Source: Comamonadaceae bacterium OTU4NAUVB1 (GTDB lineage: Bacteria; Pseudomonadota; Gammaproteobacteria; Burkholderiales; Burkholderiaceae_C). From it: DNA of 64,000 nucleotides. The stretch is from the NCBI GenBank assembly GCA_024372625.1, contig CP099605.1, forward strand, positions 1,364,001-1,428,000, written 5' to 3'. Positions 61,284 through 64,000 of the stretch are shown here, one piece after another (position 1 is the stretch's first letter; each line of letters opens with the position of its first letter). Both the position numbers and the translations under genes were made by a program. The notes beneath the pieces are model-generated. The model was not told the DNA's origin, searched no databases, and saw only the letters and a list, made by a program, of their open reading frames with translations.

Positions 61284-61726
61284 AAGTCGACGTCCGAATC
61301 CTCGATCCGCGCATGGCGGATGCGCTTCCCGCCTATGCGACCCCCGGCAGCGCCGGGCTCGACCTGCGCGCCTGCCTCGACGCGCCGGTGACCCTGGCGC
61401 CCAACGCCTGGCAGCTCGTCGGCACCGGCCTGGCGATCCACCTGGCCGATCCGGCGTACGCCGCGCTGATCCTGCCGCGCTCGGGCCTCGGCCACAAGCA
61501 CGGCATCGTGCTGGGCAACCTGGTCGGCCTGATCGACAGCGACTACCAGGGCGAACTCAAGATCAGCGCCTGGAACCGCAGCGACACCACCTTCACGATC
61601 CAGCCGATGGAGCGGCTCGCGCAACTGGTCATCGTGCCCGTCGTCCAGGCGTCGTTCAACGTCGTCGCGGATTTCGCGCCCAGCCAGCGCGGCGAGGGCG
61701 GCTACGGTTCGACCGGGCGCGCCTGA
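61280..61726 (+). CDS. dut: dUTP diphosphatase
   Basis: A 148-residue dUTPase, hydrolysing dUTP to dUMP. All five motifs are present: [42 protein letters not shown] and the C-terminal [14 protein letters not shown] 61280 overlaps the preceding stop by four bases. The adjacency of coaBC and dut is a widely conserved bacterial arrangement, here with one gene in between. Confidence 0.97.
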   Translation: MKVDVRILDPRMADALPAYATPGSAGLDLRACLDAPVTLAPNAWQLVGTGLAIHLADPAYAALILPRSGLGHKHGIVLGNLVGLIDSDYQGELKISAWNRSDTTFTIQPMERLAQLVIVPVVQASFNVVADFAPSQRGEGGYGSTGRA

Positions 61727-61849
61727 GCGGTGGCGTGCGAAGCCCGGAACTCCCGGGCCCGGTGCGCACTCCCACCGCTCATCCATCACCACCGTCATCG
61801 CCGTCCGACCCTCTCGACCGGATCGGACATCCCCAGGAGCAACAGCGCC

Positions 61850-62359
61850 ATGAAGAAGACATCCCTGCCGACCCCGTTCCGTTCCCTGTCCCTGGGCGCC
61901 GCCGTCGTGGCGCTCGCCACGCTCACGGCCTGCGCCTCGCCCGGCCCGGCCTACGAGACGGCCCGCTACCCCTATCACCCGCACGCCCGCCCGATCGCGC
62001 AGAACCCCTACGTCGACTACGGCCGCATCGCCAACATCGAGGTCGTGCGCAGCGAGACGCAAGGTGCCGGCACGTCGGGCGGCGGCGCCATCGCCGGCGG
62101 CCTGCTGGGCGGGGTCGTGGGCAACCAGTTCGGCGGGGGCGGCGGTCGCGCGGCCATGACGGCGCTGGGCGTGGTGGGGGGCGCGCTGCTGGGCAACCGC
62201 GTCGAATCCAACAACAACGCGCCGCGCGCCTACGAGACCTATCGCATCTCCGTGCAGACCGACCAGGGCGGCTATCGCGCTTTCGACGTGCCCACGCCGG
62301 GCGACCTGCGCACGGGCGACCGGGTGCGCATCGAGAACAACCAGCTCTCCAGGTACTGA
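61850..62359 (+). CDS. Glycine-zipper outer membrane lipoprotein (SlyB/2TM type)
   Basis: A 169-residue lipoprotein. The signal peptide ends in lipobox LTAC (ALATLTACASPGP). The centre is a glycine-zipper pair (GGGAIAGGLLGGVVGNQFG and ALGVVGGALLGNRVES), preceded by NIEVVRSETQGAG, and the C-terminus is a small soluble domain (YRISVQTDQGGYRAFDV, DRVRIENNQLSRY). This layout is that of SlyB/Rickettsia 17-kDa-like proteins, thought to stabilise the outer membrane. CAGGAG precedes ATG 61850. Confidence 0.9.
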   Translation: MKKTSLPTPFRSLSLGAAVVALATLTACASPGPAYETARYPYHPHARPIAQNPYVDYGRIANIEVVRSETQGAGTSGGGAIAGGLLGGVVGNQFGGGGGRAAMTALGVVGGALLGNRVESNNNAPRAYETYRISVQTDQGGYRAFDVPTPGDLRTGDRVRIENNQLSRY

Positions 62360-62384
62360 GCCTCGCGCCCGCCGAGCCGGGAAG

Positions 62385-62407
62385 CCGGGACCGCGCGCCC
62401 GGTTTTT
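62385..62407 (+). terminator. Terminator-like hairpin after the glycine-zipper lipoprotein
   Basis: CCGGG (62385-62389) pairs with CCCGG (62398-62402) around an eight-base GC-rich loop and is followed by five T (62403-62407). It is a short but plausible terminator 26 bases after the stop. Confidence 0.55.
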
Positions 62408-62462
62408 CGTCGTCCGGTCCCGCGCCGCACGACGTTCCGGGCCGCTGCGGCCGTGGTCCGGT

Positions 62463-62987
62463 TCAGTGCAGCAGGTCGCCCCCCGGGGCCTTGGGCGCGA
62501 TGCTGAAGAAACCGGTGCCGGCGGTTCCGCTGCCGATCTCGTCCTCGGTCGCCTCGCGCACCGAACGCACCGTCAGGTCGAGCCGCAGCGCGATGCCCGC
62601 GAGCGGGTGGTTGCCGTCGAGCACGAGGTGGTCCGGATAGACCTCGCTGACGGTGTAGATCGCGTCGCGCGGGATGTCCGGACTGGTGCCGGCGGGCAGG
62701 GCGGCGCCGTCGAAGGTCATGCCTTCCTCGGTGCCTTCGGGGAAGAGGGTGCGCGGTTCCAGGAACAGCAGCTGGTCGTTGAAGTCGCCGAAGGCCTGCT
62801 CTGGCTCCAGCTGCAGCTGCACGCGGGCACCGGGCTCGTGGCCCTGGAGCACCGCCTCGATCGCGTCGAAGAGGTCGTCGCCGCCGACCAGGAATTCCAC
62901 CGGCTCGTCGAGCACGTCCAGCACATCGCCCAGGGTGTCCTTGAGCGTCCAGGTCAGTCCGACCACGCATTGTTCAGAAATTTCCAT
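62463..62987 (-). CDS. FKBP-type peptidyl-prolyl isomerase (SlyD-like)
   Basis: A 174-residue prolyl isomerase of the FKBP/SlyD class. The N-terminus (MEISEQCVVGLTWTLKDTLGD), the FLVGGDDLFDAIEAVLQG block and the inserted chaperone flap with LEPEQAFGDFNDQLLFL fit SlyD. The His-rich metal-binding tail of E. coli SlyD is missing; the protein ends GGDLLH. GGGAG precedes ATG 62987. It is divergent from the ribosomal oxygenase gene with only 14 bases between start codons. Confidence 0.87.
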   Translation of the reverse strand: MEISEQCVVGLTWTLKDTLGDVLDVLDEPVEFLVGGDDLFDAIEAVLQGHEPGARVQLQLEPEQAFGDFNDQLLFLEPRTLFPEGTEEGMTFDGAALPAGTSPDIPRDAIYTVSEVYPDHLVLDGNHPLAGIALRLDLTVRSVREATEDEIGSGTAGTGFFSIAPKAPGGDLLH

Positions 62988-63001
62988 TGCAGAATTCTCC
63001 C

Positions 63002-64000
63002 ATGGACCCCACCCGACCCTCACCCCTGCTCGGCGGCCTCACGCCGGCGCAGTTCATGCGTCGTCACTGGCAGAAGAAGCCGCTGCTCGTGCGCCAGGCC
63101 GTGCCGCTGGACGCCCCCCCGGTGTCCCGGAGCGCGCTGTTCGACCTGGCCGCGCGGGAGGACGTCGAGTCGCGCCTGATCCGCCACGGCGCCGACGGCT
63201 GGACGCTGCGCCACGGGCCGTTCGCGCGCCGCGCGCTGCCGTCGCCGCGCCAGCCCGGCTGGACGCTGCTGGTGCAGGGCGTCGACCTCCACCACGATGC
63301 CGCGCACGACCTGCTGCGGCGCTTCCGCTTCCTGCCCGACGCCCGCCTCGACGACCTGATGATCAGCTACGCCGGCGACGGCGGCGGCGTGGGCGCGCAT
63401 TTCGACAGCTACGACGTGTTCCTGCTGCAGGTCCAGGGCACGCGCCGGTGGTCGATCGGCCGGCAGCGCGACCTCGCCCTGCAGCCCGACGTGCCGCTGA
63501 AGATCCTGCGGGACTTCGCGCCGGAGCAGACCTTCGACCTCGCCCCCGGCGACATGCTCTACCTGCCACCGCGCTACGCCCATGACGGCGTCGCGATCGG
63601 CGGCGACTGCATGACGTGCTCGATCGGCCTGCGCTCGCCGGCCGCCTCGGCCCTGGGCGCCGACCTGCTCGCGCGCATCGCCGAGGCCCGTGCCGACGCG
63701 CTGCAGGACGAGCCGTCGGCGCGGCCCGTGCATTACCGCGATCCGGCGCAGGATGCCGTCGATGCGCCGGCGGCGATGCCCGCCGCGCTGCAGGCCTTCG
63801 CCCGCGAGGCGGTGGAGGTTGCGCTGCGCGATGCCGACGCCATCGACCGCGCGCTGGGCGAGTCGATGACGGAGCCCAAGGACAACGTGTGGTTCGAACA
63901 GGGCGACCCGCCCGACGATCCGCCGACGCACCTGGCGCTCGACCGGCGCACCCGCATGCTCTACGACGCGCGCCACGTCTACATCAATGGCGAGAGCTTC
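63002..64000 (+). CDS. JmjC-type ribosomal oxygenase (RoxA/YcfD-like), 3' end outside window
   Basis: A 2-oxoglutarate/Fe(II) cupin oxygenase truncated by the window end (333 codons seen). The N-terminus PAQFMRRHWQKKPLLVRQA is the hallmark of the YcfD/ROX family, which hydroxylates an arginine of ribosomal protein L16 in E. coli. The metal-binding HxD is in GAHFDSYDVFLLQ, and the distal His is in PRYAHDGVA, with FDLAPGDMLYLPP before it. A C-terminal winged-helix-like region begins. L16 hydroxylation is known for YcfD and inferred here. Confidence 0.9.
   Translation, partial: MDPTRPSPLLGGLTPAQFMRRHWQKKPLLVRQAVPLDAPPVSRSALFDLAAREDVESRLIRHGADGWTLRHGPFARRALPSPRQPGWTLLVQGVDLHHDAAHDLLRRFRFLPDARLDDLMISYAGDGGGVGAHFDSYDVFLLQVQGTRRWSIGRQRDLALQPDVPLKILRDFAPEQTFDLAPGDMLYLPPRYAHDGVAIGGDCMTCSIGLRSPAASALGADLLARIAEARADALQDEPSARPVHYRDPAQDAVDAPAAMPAALQAFAREAVEVALRDADAIDRALGESMTEPKDNVWFEQGDPPDDPPTHLALDRRTRMLYDARHVYINGESF

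Overview
This window comes from a very GC-rich (around 70%) betaproteobacterial chromosome, most likely Burkholderiales of the Comamonadaceae type (Variovorax, Acidovorax or Xylophilus-like). The reasons are the pyrG-kdsA-DUF1330-eno-ftsB block, two Bug-family tripartite tricarboxylate receptors, a complete mdtABC-plus-outer-membrane-channel pump, and dense four-base ATGA or GTGA gene overlaps. I see no prophage, insertion sequence, CRISPR array or rRNA. The single tRNA is tRNA-Val(GAC).

Layout. 1-1.15 kb: the 3' end of a RelA-type gene, then tRNA-Val with its own promoter and terminator. 1.2-8.2 kb: a DUF1439 protein, an acyl-CoA ligase, cyanase, the ergothioneine pair egtB-egtD, a DUF427 protein, an Fe/2-oxoglutarate oxygenase and a universal stress protein. 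8.2-13.3 kb: rluA, an MFS exporter, a small ferredoxin/VF530/49-residue group, a GNAT acetyltransferase, a DUF808 membrane protein and small envelope proteins. 13.3-16.6 kb: a two-partner-secretion-like outer membrane transporter coupled to an aromatic-free, glycine-rich lipoprotein. 16.9-28.7 kb: a thioredoxin-fold ferredoxin, an esterase, gshA, a lone receiver protein, an SDR enzyme, a large EF-hand-like membrane protein, a CBS protein, the GTPase YlqF/RbgA, an M23 peptidase and a membrane-anchored Mrr-type nuclease. 28.8-32.4 kb: rluE, a transthyretin-like protein with altered catalytic residues, a decaying MntA-HepT toxin-antitoxin pair and glnS. 33-42.6 kb: the RND efflux operon. 42.6-55.1 kb: uppP, an Anbu proteasome-like peptidase, mutS, transporters, xerD, gamma-carbonic anhydrase, Hsp33 and nicotinamide riboside salvage. 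55.1-64 kb: the ftsB-eno-DUF1330-kdsA-pyrG operon (reverse strand), coaBC, an uncharacterised protein, dut, a glycine-zipper lipoprotein, a SlyD-type prolyl isomerase and a JmjC-type ribosomal oxygenase cut by the window end.

How the genes fit together. Most of the window is housekeeping: stringent response, rRNA modification, cofactor and nucleotide synthesis, mismatch repair and cell envelope. Two low-molecular-weight thiol systems are present, glutathione (gshA) and ergothioneine (egtBD). The strongest candidate for an undescribed system is the TpsB-like transporter with its glycine-rich lipoprotein partner (13,318-16,592). It has an AT-richer leader carrying a CRP-like palindrome. Other points of interest are the frameshifted HepT, palindrome-bearing in-frame inserts in mdtB, an Anbu peptidase without its usual partners, the membrane-anchored Mrr protein, and the large EF-hand-like protein.
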